Below, piece after piece: positions 51,590-58,929 of a DNA stretch of 64,000 nt (position 1 is the first letter of the stretch; each line of letters starts with the position of its first letter). A program made the position numbers and the translations under genes. The stretch spans positions 120,797-184,796 of the forward strand of contig UEIF01000008.1 of assembly GCA_900468805.1 (NCBI GenBank), written 5' to 3'. The notes below the pieces were generated by a model that saw only the letters and a list, made by a program, of their open reading frames with translations, searched no databases and was not told the DNA's origin. The stretch is from Hyphomicrobiales bacterium (GTDB lineage: Bacteria > Pseudomonadota > Alphaproteobacteria > Rhizobiales > Rhizobiaceae).

Positions 51590-52035
51590 CTTGGGGAAAG
51601 GTGCCCAGGGCCATTCCGGTCGCCGGATCGATCTGCTCGTTGAGGATGCCAAAATTGTTTCCAAGAGGGCCAAGAAGGGCCTCCAACATTCCTTCGCTTG
51701 CGGGACGTCGCCCAAGCACGCATAGGCTTCGACGAGCCAACAGGAGCAGGCAACGAAGGCGCCTCCCTTAGCCCGGCTGTACCGATAGACGAAAGCGCCG
51801 ACCGCGAGTTCGCGTTCTATGGCTGACCGCGTCTTGAGCAATCGTTGATCGCTCGAAACCGAACCGCGTCGTGAGGAGAAGGGCGGCATCGAGATCTTCG
51901 CACCTGGCATACATGGTGTAGGCTTGTTTTTTTGGACCGGCAATTCTGATCGATCCATTCACGGATCCGCTCGCTTTCGCATTGCCAGCGCTCACCGTCA
52001 CCATTGATATGGCCGTTGCTTGCAAGGCTTGCCGC
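51590..52035 (-). pseudogene. GH15 glucoamylase-like remnant, several frameshifts
   Basis: Conserved blocks are scattered over three frames: GERWQCESERIREWIDQN, then KKQAYTMYARCEDLDAALLLTTRFGF, then SAIERELAVGAFVYRYSRAKGGAFVACSCWLVEAYACLG, then NEQIDPATGMALGTFPQGLNHLAL. These match the C-terminal half of GH15 glucoamylases, with the WLVEAY and PQGLNHLAL landmarks. At least three frame changes occur and the N-terminal part is missing, so it is dead. With the TreY-like relic it suggests loss of a glucan or trehalose cluster. Confidence 0.72.
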
Positions 52036-52044
52036 CTGCCGAAG

Positions 52045-52069
52045 GGAACCGATTTCCATCCTGGAGGTT
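52045..52069 (+). promoter_or_regulatory. EcfG/RpoE2-like promoter for the SDR gene
   Basis: GGAAC (52045-52049), a 16-nt spacer and GGTT (52066-52069), 29 nt before the ATG at 52099. Confidence 0.6.
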
Positions 52070-52098
52070 GAGTCGCAGCCGCTACACAGGAGGTTTTT

Positions 52099-52962
52099 AT
52101 GAGCGACGAACGACGCCCGATCCCGCCGTACCCGAAGCAACAGCAGGATCCGCCCGGCAAGACCGCGCAAATGCAGCCTATTCCTGACCATGGGGAGAAG
52201 ACATACCGGGGAAACGGCAGGTTGACAGGCAAGGTGGCTCTCATCACCGGCGCCGACTCCGGAATCGGGAAGGCCGTCGCGATCGCTTTCGCTCGCGAAG
52301 GCGCTGACATTCTCATCTCGTTTCTTGATGAAACCGACGACGCGGAGGACACGGTTCGGTGGGTGGAAGATGCAGGCCGAAAGGCCGTGGCCGTACCGGG
52401 CGATATCACTGCTGAGGGCCATTGCAAGGATTTGGTTCAGAGGGCGGTTCAAGAGCTTGGTGGCGTCGACATTCTCGTCAATAACGCTGCCTTCCAGCGA
52501 ACTTATGCGGACATTTCCGACATTCCGGGTGAAGAGTGGGATAGAACGTTCCGCACCAACATCTATGCGCCTTTCTTCCTGTCGAAGGCCGCGATTCCGC
52601 ATATGCGGCCCGGCAGCTCAATTATCAATACGACGTCCATCCAGTCGCGTCAGCCCTCGCCCCAGCTGCTCGCCTACGCGTCGACGAAGGGCGCTGTGTC
52701 GAATTTTACGGCTGGGCTTGCAGAAATGGTCGCCGACAAGGGCATCCGCGTCAACGCGGTGGCGCCCGGACCTATTTGGACGCCCCTTATTCCCTCGACA
52801 ATGTCCGCAGAGAAGGCTGCCAAGTTCGGGCAGCAGACTTTGATCGGCCGAGCCGGGCAACCGGCCGAGCTCGCGGGCGCCTACGTACTACTGGCCTCCG
52901 ACCTCGGAAGTTTCATGACCGGTGCAATCGTTCCGGTCACGGGCGGCGAGATCATGATTTAA
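52099..52962 (+). CDS. SDR-family oxidoreductase (general-stress glucose-dehydrogenase-like)
   Basis: A 287-residue short-chain dehydrogenase with a 40-residue polar N-terminal extension (PIPPYPKQQQDPPGKTAQM). It then has TGADSGIGKAVAIAFAREGADI (NAD(P) site), NNAA, the catalytic Ser (TTSIQS) and YASTK, and NAVAPGPIWTPLIPS. The extension and sequence style match stress SDRs such as YhdF/Gsp39. The EcfG-like promoter supports this. A strong AGGAGG precedes the ATG. The substrate is unknown. Confidence 0.92.
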   Translation: MSDERRPIPPYPKQQQDPPGKTAQMQPIPDHGEKTYRGNGRLTGKVALITGADSGIGKAVAIAFAREGADILISFLDETDDAEDTVRWVEDAGRKAVAVPGDITAEGHCKDLVQRAVQELGGVDILVNNAAFQRTYADISDIPGEEWDRTFRTNIYAPFFLSKAAIPHMRPGSSIINTTSIQSRQPSPQLLAYASTKGAVSNFTAGLAEMVADKGIRVNAVAPGPIWTPLIPSTMSAEKAAKFGQQTLIGRAGQPAELAGAYVLLASDLGSFMTGAIVPVTGGEIMI

Positions 52963-53310
52963 GGCTGGGTGCAGCGCGTCTGTTCGCAAGATCACAGTCG
53001 CTCTTAAGGCGCAATGCGCTGGATTCCCGTCGCCGAATTCGGTGGCGTCGGTTCGGTTTTTTTCTCGTCCATCCTTGTCGGCGGGAACCTCCCCGTGCGC
53101 AGGAACATGCAGCCGGCCGCTACTGCCCGAAAAGCAAGACGCCTCGCCGGCAAAACATCGGCGATCCGGCATAGGGACCCATTCAACGGGTCAAAGAACT
53201 CGGCTGACGTCGAGGCGGCGACCTTATCCATCGTCAAGACCGCACCCGCGATACCGCGCTCAGCGCCATTTGAAGTGCGAAGGGACGCCGCCGGCGAGCG
53301 GCGCCGTCGC
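52963..53310. other. Intergenic region without recognised gene
   Basis: Convergent ends of the SDR and DUF4142 genes. Several short frames exist but none is credible. Confidence 0.35.
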
Positions 53311-53844
53311 TTACTTGTTTATGTCTGTCGCCATCTGGAGATGATGCTCGAGCGCGGGTCGGGTCTTTGCCGCCCATGTTTTCAACTCGGCATTGTCACC
53401 CTCGTCGCCATATCGTTTGAAGAGGTCCACAGCATCCTCGTGCGCGTCCTCCTGATCCGAATGGTACTGCTTAGTGAAATCATCGCCCTGAAGCTTCGTG
53501 AGGGCCTCGAGCATGCTTTGCTGAGATGAGCTCATCGCTGTCGGAATGGTCGCCTTGACCTTGCCGCCCGACACCAGCGCCTTCAATTCTTCAGACGTCC
53601 GTGTGTGATCGGAGATCATCTGCTGGGCAAAGGTTTTCGTCGCCGGATCCCGCGAACGCTCAACAGCAAGCTTGCTGGATTCGATTTCGAACATGTCGCT
53701 CGCTGCCGCTTCGGTAACAAAGTCCTCCGTCTTCGGGGCGACACCCATTACCGAATTGACGCCTGTTTTCTCCGCGGCGGATTGCGCGAGCACGGGGGAG
53801 GCAAGCATGACGGCGATGCTGGCGAGAACGTAAGTGGTCTTCAT
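53311..53844 (-). CDS. DUF4142 secreted/periplasmic protein
   Basis: A 177-residue protein with a signal peptide (MKTTYVLASIAVMLASPVLAQS). The DUF4142 ferritin-like helical domain has EDFVTEAAASDMFEIESSKLAVERSRDPATKTFAQQMISDHTRTSEELKAL and DAHEDAVDLFKRYGDEGDNAELKTWAAKTRPALEHHLQMA. The family is periplasmic, of unknown function, and often stress-induced. The ATG at 53844 gives a proper signal peptide and has GGAG upstream. Confidence 0.9.
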   Translation of the reverse strand: MKTTYVLASIAVMLASPVLAQSAAEKTGVNSVMGVAPKTEDFVTEAAASDMFEIESSKLAVERSRDPATKTFAQQMISDHTRTSEELKALVSGGKVKATIPTAMSSSQQSMLEALTKLQGDDFTKQYHSDQEDAHEDAVDLFKRYGDEGDNAELKTWAAKTRPALEHHLQMATDINK

Positions 53845-53886
53845 GAGAAACTCCAATCGGTCGAGGGGGCGGGGTAGAGCCTCTTG

Positions 53887-53911
53887 AACTTCCGGACAAC
53901 GAGTTCGTTCC
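53887..53911 (-). promoter_or_regulatory. EcfG/RpoE2-like promoter for the DUF4142 gene
   Basis: On the minus strand GGAAC (53911-53907), a 16-nt spacer and AGTT (53890-53887), 42 nt before the ATG at 53844. Confidence 0.55.
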
Positions 53912-54367
53912 GAAGGGTTGCAATTTTGGTCATCGCTCTGCCTGGGCTTCATCAGGTGAGGCGCCACCACGCCGCCTGCGATATTCCGGCGAGGGATTGC
54001 AGTGGGTATGTGACATCGACGTTTCGGCCTGAAATAACAAACTGATTTTAAGGAAGTACGTGCAACGGCAGCAACGTAAACGGACATATCGTGCAGGAGG
54101 CCACGGACCGTCCTCGCGCTCGACACGAAGACCATTGCCGCGCGCCAAAGATCGGCACGAGGCAACCGAGCAGGCGGCCGAAGGCTTCGCACAGGTCAGA
54201 AACGTTCAACAGCAAACCCTTTGGGGAAACCGCCGTCGTCAGCAAGGTTATGATCGGTAGCCAGGACTACCGCTTCAAGCGATTCCCCACGCAGGAGGCG
54301 AATGACCCCGTAGTCAAGGCGACCAACGTCGATATCCGACGGTTCCCGATCAGCGGCATGGCAAGGC
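53912..54367. other. Intergenic region without recognised gene
   Basis: Divergent promoters at both edges. The middle has no supported gene. Confidence 0.35.
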
Positions 54368-54392
54368 GGAACCAATTGCTCCTGTGGGTGTT
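54368..54392 (+). promoter_or_regulatory. EcfG/RpoE2-like promoter for the GlsB-like gene
   Basis: GGAAC (54368-54372), a 16-nt spacer and TGTT (54389-54392), 81 nt before the ATG at 54474. Confidence 0.5.
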
Positions 54393-54473
54393 AAAACCCC
54401 GATCGGCGGCAGGCATTTCAACGAGTAGAATCTGTCGGGCGGTCACATAGTTCAACGTATCGGGGGAAATCTC

Positions 54474-54731
54474 ATGGAAGACGCAGGAATCGGCTGGATC
54501 GCCGCAATCATTATCGGCGGTATCGCGGGATGGCTGGCAGAGATGCTCATGAAAAGTAACATGGGCGTTCTGATGAACGTCCTGCTCGGGATCGTCGGAG
54601 CGATCGTCGCGAACTTCCTTCTCTCGCTTTTCGGCATCGTCCTTGGCGGATGGCTTGGCTATCTCATCGCCGGCTTTATCGGGGCCTGCATTCTCATCGC
54701 GCTCGCCCGCATGGTAAGGCGAACCGCCTGA
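54474..54731 (+). CDS. GlsB/YeaQ/YmgE family membrane protein
   Basis: An 85-residue protein with three hydrophobic helices and the family's Gly-zipper GWIAAIIIGGIAGWLAEMLM and NVLLGIVGAIVANFLL, then GGWLGYLIAGFIGACILIAL. It was formerly called transglycosylase-associated protein, and it is an inner-membrane stress protein of unknown mechanism. The EcfG-like promoter upstream is in keeping with sigma-S control of its E. coli relatives. Confidence 0.92.
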   Translation: MEDAGIGWIAAIIIGGIAGWLAEMLMKSNMGVLMNVLLGIVGAIVANFLLSLFGIVLGGWLGYLIAGFIGACILIALARMVRRTA

Positions 54732-55111
54732 TCGAGGGCTAGGCTCAGCGTTTTCACAGGAACAGGCGGTGTACCACCCGACCGTCGTCGTGAAGATTTC
54801 GCACATAGGGCCGACTTGGCAAAAGGAGGGCGACGAGCCCCCCTTGGCACTCAACTGCGCTGAAGACTCGAAGTGTGGCTTGACCGCGGGTCAGCGGGGA
54901 GCCGACGATGTTGCCGGATACGTTTCGGGGAGGTCTGGCGGACCGGACATGGCTCTTAACCCGCCCAGGGAGTCTCAATCCCGTCGGCGTAATCCACGCT
55001 GTTTTGAAGAGCGCTGGCATGTCCCCGACAAGCTTTCCTTCGCTCGGTTCTTCAGCGTTGTGCTTGGCCTCCAACCCACCAGCTACCGCGGCTCACAGCT
55101 AGGACAGCCTC
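54732..55111. other. Intergenic region without recognised gene
   Basis: Convergent ends of GlsB-like and nuoB genes. A few frames cross it without family features. Confidence 0.35.
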
Positions 55112-55675
55112 CTATCGTTCGATTGTGCCGTTGCGTCTGATCTTTCTCTGCAGGAGGAGAATGCCGTACAGCAGAGCTTCAGCGGTCGGAGGACAGCCGG
55201 GAACGTAGATGTCGACGGGCACGACGCGGTCGCAGCCTCGCACCACCGAATAGGAATAGTGATAGTAGCCTCCGCCGTTGGCGCAAGAGCCCATGGAGAT
55301 GACGTAACGTGGCTCCGGCATCTGGTCGTAGACCTTGCGCAAGGCCGGCGCCATTTTGTTGCAGAGTGTGCCGGCGACGATCATCAGATCCGATTGCCTG
55401 GGACTCGCGCGCGGTGCCACGCCAAAACGCTCGACATCGTAACGGGGCATCGACATTTGCATCATCTCGATGGCGCAGCAGGCAAGCCCGAAGGTCATCC
55501 ACATCAGCGAGCCTGTGCGTGCCCAGGTGATGAGTTCATCGGTGCTGGTGACGAAAAAACCCTTGTCGGCGAGCTCAGCATTGATCATCCCCATCGTCGG
55601 ATCATCATAGCGGCTTTCACCGGGAGATTGGAATTTAGCCGGGTGTGGTTGGGCTTGTTCTCGTCCCTCTGACAT
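55112..55675 (-). CDS. nuoB: NADH-quinone oxidoreductase subunit B (NuoB), stand-alone copy
   Basis: A 187-residue NuoB with the cysteines that hold cluster N2: [10 protein letters not shown], then [21 protein letters not shown] and [15 protein letters not shown]. In complex I this subunit passes electrons to quinone. No other nuo gene is in the window, so this is an orphan copy. The N-terminal 30 residues ([25 protein letters not shown]) differ from the usual start. AGGAGG precedes ATG 55675. An EcfG-like promoter lies directly upstream, hinting at a stress-specific complex I variant or another hydrogenase-like role. Confidence 0.92.
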   Translation of the reverse strand: MSEGREQAQPHPAKFQSPGESRYDDPTMGMINAELADKGFFVTSTDELITWARTGSLMWMTFGLACCAIEMMQMSMPRYDVERFGVAPRASPRQSDLMIVAGTLCNKMAPALRKVYDQMPEPRYVISMGSCANGGGYYHYSYSVVRGCDRVVPVDIYVPGCPPTAEALLYGILLLQRKIRRNGTIER

Positions 55676-55700
55676 GGCCTCCTCCTGGTTGAACCTCCCA

Positions 55701-55725
55701 AACAACGTTTTGCGTCGAGAGTTCC
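55701..55725 (-). promoter_or_regulatory. EcfG/RpoE2-like promoter for the orphan nuoB
   Basis: On the minus strand GGAAC (55725-55721), a 16-nt spacer and TGTT (55704-55701), 25 nt before the ATG at 55675. Confidence 0.55.
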
Positions 55726-56007
55726 CGCGCTTGATCAGGAGGATCAAATGTGAGCGATTGGCTTCGTTGGAGGACCGTTTGCGGACGAGGAAAGTCCAAA
55801 CGCGCCATTCCGCTGCTGGTTCACGATGTCGGCTGCCGCCGTGCAACCTCGCAGCGCTCTCTTCGCCGTCTGGGAAGGCGCCCTTTGGCGCCACGCCACT
55901 TCGAATGGTCATTGGAAAGCATGGAGCAAGCCCATCATCCGTCACAGGCTTGCTCATGGATTGATGCTGGCGGTGTCAAGAACTCGCCGCCTCTAAATCC
56001 AATGGGC
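55726..56007. other. Short intergenic region
   Basis: Between the nuoB promoter and the 3' end of the low-complexity gene. No gene is recognised. Confidence 0.3.
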
Positions 56008-56382
56008 TCAACAGGCTTTGCCGGCGCCCGACTGAGCGGAGCTGTCCGGCGCAGGATTGCCGGTGCCGGTTCCCGCGGCGCGCTGGCAGTCATTCGTGTC
56101 GCCACCGGATGCACCGGAATTGCTGGAGCTGTCCGAGGGGTTGCCGGCGTCGGCGCCCGAGTCAGTGGAACCGCCACCACCCTTATTCCCGTTCATGTTG
56201 CTGCCGCCTGTCCCATTGGTACCCGAGTTTCCGCCGCTGGTGCCGGATGTATCGCTACCCGACGACGTGCCGCTGCCCGAATTCCCTCCGCCGGAGCTTC
56301 CAGAGCTTCCGGACGACTGGGCCATCGCAGAAGTCGCAAGCGCGAGCGCGAGCGCCGATGTTGCCAGGATCTTCATGATCAT
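56008..56382 (-). CDS. Secreted Gly/Ser/Thr-rich low-complexity protein
   Basis: A 124-residue protein with a signal peptide (MIMKILATSALALALATSAMAQ) and then a mature part almost wholly Gly, Ser, Thr and Asn (GSSGSSGGGNSGSGTSSGSDTSG). It ends in a segment with two cysteines (TNDCQRAAG ... GAGKAC) that may form a disulphide. Likely periplasmic and disordered. The role is unknown, possibly hydration or surface protection. AAAGG precedes ATG 56382 and an EcfG-like promoter lies upstream. Confidence 0.75.
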   Translation of the reverse strand: MIMKILATSALALALATSAMAQSSGSSGSSGGGNSGSGTSSGSDTSGTSGGNSGTNGTGGSNMNGNKGGGGSTDSGADAGNPSDSSSNSGASGGDTNDCQRAAGTGTGNPAPDSSAQSGAGKAC

Positions 56383-56422
56383 GAGTATTGCCTTTCAGGT
56401 TGGATCGTCTTTGCATTGCGCT

Positions 56423-56447
56423 AACCCCAAGCAGTTACCATTGTTCC
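56423..56447 (-). promoter_or_regulatory. EcfG/RpoE2-like promoter for the Gly/Ser-rich gene
   Basis: On the minus strand GGAAC (56447-56443), a 16-nt spacer and GGTT (56426-56423), 40 nt before the ATG at 56382. Confidence 0.58.
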
Positions 56448-56651
56448 AGCAGGGAAAGTTCGACTCCGCCAATGTCTGGGAACGTACCAAGAGTACCGAA
56501 TTAGGACAGGCGCTACCGAGAGCTAACCATTGAGCCGGTCGGCCTAGCCTTCCCAGGCGGCCCAGCTGCAATCATGGCGCATGTGCGCCGATATCTGTAC
56601 TGACCCAAGAGACATCATCGCCCAGGCTTCGGCGTCCCGATGAATTCGCCT

Positions 56652-56915
56652 CTAGTCGTCGCCGAAAATGTCTGGGCGGTATTGGCGGTCGACGATTGCA
56701 AGACTACGATCAGGGCGAATGATGTAGGTTTCCTCCACCTGTCGGCCCCATTGGTCCGTAAAGTCATGGGGGAAAGTCGAGCCGACAGGCGATTTGGTCA
56801 GCTTGGTGTGGGGCTGTCCGTTATACGTGATGCTGCCGGATATCGGTGCGATCCCTGGACCGTCAAAATTCGCCGCGGTACAACCCGCAAGCAGACTGAA
56901 ACAGAGGACCCTCAA
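56652..56915 (-). CDS. Small putative lipoprotein, start unclear
   Basis: The 87-residue frame from a TTG at 56915 begins RVLCFSLLAGC, a lipobox (LAGC), then TAANFDGPGIAPISGSITYNGQPHTKLTKSPVGSTFPHDFTDQWGRQVEETYIIRPDRSLAIVDRQYR. An upstream ATG at 56931 would give a normal signal sequence (M-K-N-V-I-L-R-V-L-C-F-S-L-L-A-G-C) if one A of the A6 run at 56923-56928 were removed. The perfect EcfG-like motif spans this same ATG, so either the motif is chance or translation starts later. Function unknown. Confidence 0.6.
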   Translation of the reverse strand: MRVLCFSLLAGCTAANFDGPGIAPISGSITYNGQPHTKLTKSPVGSTFPHDFTDQWGRQVEETYIIRPDRSLAIVDRQYRPDIFGDD

Positions 56916-56918
56916 AAT

Positions 56919-56943
56919 AACGTTTTTTCATTCGAAATGTTCC
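56919..56943 (-). promoter_or_regulatory. Perfect EcfG/RpoE2-like motif overlapping the lipoprotein 5' end
   Basis: On the minus strand GGAAC (56943-56939), a 16-nt spacer and CGTT (56922-56919). It overlaps the ATG at 56931 and leaves almost no leader before the TTG at 56915. Confidence 0.45.
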
Positions 56944-57181
56944 CTTGATCGGCGCCGGCTAGGGCTCATTAGCGTGGCGACCACCGTCGACGTCAAGCGC
57001 GCGTCTTGCGCGCAGTTCTCGCCGCACCGCAAACGTCAAGCCAGCGCTGGAGTTCCCTAAGTGATCATCCCCCCGCAAGATAGGCGTGATGGGCGTCTGC
57101 CGTAGATAAGTCGCCTAGAGAAGACTTTGGTCCACGCAGTTCCACACAAGGCCCGTTCATCCCTGTGCAAGCCTTTCGCAA
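56944..57181. other. Short intergenic region
   Basis: No gene is recognised between the lipoprotein motif and the small membrane protein's 3' end. Confidence 0.3.
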
Positions 57182-57454
57182 TTAATTTCCCTTGCTTTTC
57201 CCCGGGAGTTCGCTGGTCTGTGCCGGTGCTGCGGGCAACTTTTCATCCGTACCCTGACGATCCGGGGCAACAATAGGGGCGGTGGGAGCGCGGGAAACAT
57301 ACAAGCCGCCAACAAAGGCGAGGGCCGCAACGACGAAGGCACCAACGATTGCACCTAGCGATCGGTTTGGATCCTGCGTGATCATACCGAAAGCCAACGC
57401 GAGCCCCAGGAGCGCCGCGCCGCCAGCCACGACAAAAAGCCATATAAAGTTCAT
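57182..57454 (-). CDS. Small two-helix membrane protein
   Basis: A 90-residue protein: MNFIWLFVVAGGAALLGLALAFGM (helix 1), a short loop, LGAIVGAFVVAALAFVGGLYVS (helix 2), and a Pro/Ala-rich tail. The N-terminus matches a short, widespread rhizobial membrane protein of unknown function. GGAG precedes ATG 57454 and an EcfG-like promoter lies upstream. An alternative start is ATG 57469. Confidence 0.75.
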   Translation of the reverse strand: MNFIWLFVVAGGAALLGLALAFGMITQDPNRSLGAIVGAFVVAALAFVGGLYVSRAPTAPIVAPDRQGTDEKLPAAPAQTSELPGKSKGN

Positions 57455-57484
57455 GTAGATTTGCTCCAATTTGTCATGCGCTCA

Positions 57485-57509
57485 AACCCCGTTGTATCGT
57501 TGTTGTTCC
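57485..57509 (-). promoter_or_regulatory. EcfG/RpoE2-like promoter for the two-helix membrane protein
   Basis: On the minus strand GGAAC (57509-57505), a 16-nt spacer and GGTT (57488-57485), 30 nt before the ATG at 57454. Confidence 0.57.
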
Positions 57510-58251
57510 CGAGGTGGCCGGCTCTGAGCATTTCTGGGACAATTGGATCCTTCATCTCCGAAACCGGCAGCGCCCCGGCACTCAATTGCCATCGTGCGAG
57601 ATGGCCCCGCCACGAGCGTTATCGCCGAACGCTTCCACGAGCCTCCCTTATCGGCATGAGCAGAGGGCTGGTGTGCACCGGAAAAGCGGGAGAAGACCTT
57701 AGCGAGCTTAAACATGAGGCGGTCGACGCTTGCCGCCGTGAACCATTCGCACCACCAGGTCCTTTGCCGCCCAAACAAATGTCCCACCGGCGCCCAGCCT
57801 GCGCTGTCGTTATCGGCAGACCGGAACTAAGCCGTCGTCAAAGGGTTGGGGATGTTCAACCAACCTGCGGGATGATGGCGTGTCGGGACCACCCTGCATG
57901 GGCGTTTCTTAAAGGAGCCGCCTGTAGGCTAGGAGGGGTCGTGGGCGCCAGCGTGATCATGTTCATGGATCAGCGAATGGTCCGAGCCTCGTGATCGATT
58001 CGGCACTTCCTGACAATGGGGTTAGAGCCAGTGTATTTTCGCGGCCCCGTTTCAAGCGCGAGCGAAGCGCGAAGACACGCCGCGACCGTGCGGCTTGGGG
58101 ATCCACAGAAAGGCTTGCCCGGCATCATGACCGAACAGAATTGAGGGCGGGACGTAGGACCGGCCGCGGCGCGAGCAGCGAGACTTGCTTCTAGCGACAA
58201 TTCTTGTCTGTTGCATTCACCATCAAAGCGGATAGGCGCTTGTGAGATCCC
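57510..58251. other. 0.7-kb region without recognised gene
   Basis: Frames on both strands are short and Arg-rich, without starts of quality. It precedes the AttE-like operon. No EcfG or LexA motif was found for that operon. Confidence 0.35.
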
Positions 58252-58929
58252 ATGGGTACAATGACTAAAGTGATTTTAAGCCTGTCCGGCGTCAGAAAAT
58301 CCTACATCACGGCCGAAGGCCCGGTGGAGATATTGAAGGGGGCAGATCTCAACGTTTCTGCGGGCGAAACCGTGGCGCTCACGGGGGAATCGGGGAGCGG
58401 CAAGAGTACCCTCTTGCACTTGGCGGGCGGGCTTGATCGGGTGGATGCGGGATCTGTCATCATGGACGGACAAGACATAGGCGCTTTCCGGGACGTCCAG
58501 AGGGCGAACTACCGCCGGACGAAGGTCGGCCTCGTCTTTCAGCAATTCAACCTCATCCCGTCGCTAAGCGTTGCCGCCAACATTTCCTTTCATGCCAAAC
58601 TTGCTGACCGATACGACCCTCAATGGGAGAAACACCTCATCGCCCAGCTGGGGCTCCAGGATTATATCGCGCGATATCCCGAGCAATTGTCCGGCGGTCA
58701 GCAGCAGCGCGTTGCAATCGGGCGCACGCTTGCGGCCCGGCCGCTCCTCATCCTCGCCGACGAGCCGACCGGCAATCTGGACGAAGCGACGGGTGATTCC
58801 GTCCTGGACCTGATGCTGACGCTCGCCAAAACTGCCGGGTCCGCGCTGCTTTTCGTCACTCACTCATCAAAACTGGCAAATCGTTTAGATCGGAAGGTGA
58901 TGCTCCGCGGCGGAAGGATTGCCGAATGA
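58252..58929 (+). CDS. ABC transporter ATP-binding protein (LolD/MacB type, AttE-like)
   Basis: A 225-residue ATPase: Walker A GESGSGKST, a LolD-like region GLVFQQFNLIPSLSVAANI, signature LSGGQQQR and Walker B ILADEPTGNLDEATG. This is the subfamily that drives extraction of lipids, peptides or macrolides with FtsX-fold permeases. The gene overlaps the permease start by 4 nt (ATGA). Downstream genes identify an AttEFGH-like unit, first described near attachment genes of Agrobacterium. Confidence 0.92.
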   Translation: MGTMTKVILSLSGVRKSYITAEGPVEILKGADLNVSAGETVALTGESGSGKSTLLHLAGGLDRVDAGSVIMDGQDIGAFRDVQRANYRRTKVGLVFQQFNLIPSLSVAANISFHAKLADRYDPQWEKHLIAQLGLQDYIARYPEQLSGGQQQRVAIGRTLAARPLLILADEPTGNLDEATGDSVLDLMLTLAKTAGSALLFVTHSSKLANRLDRKVMLRGGRIAE

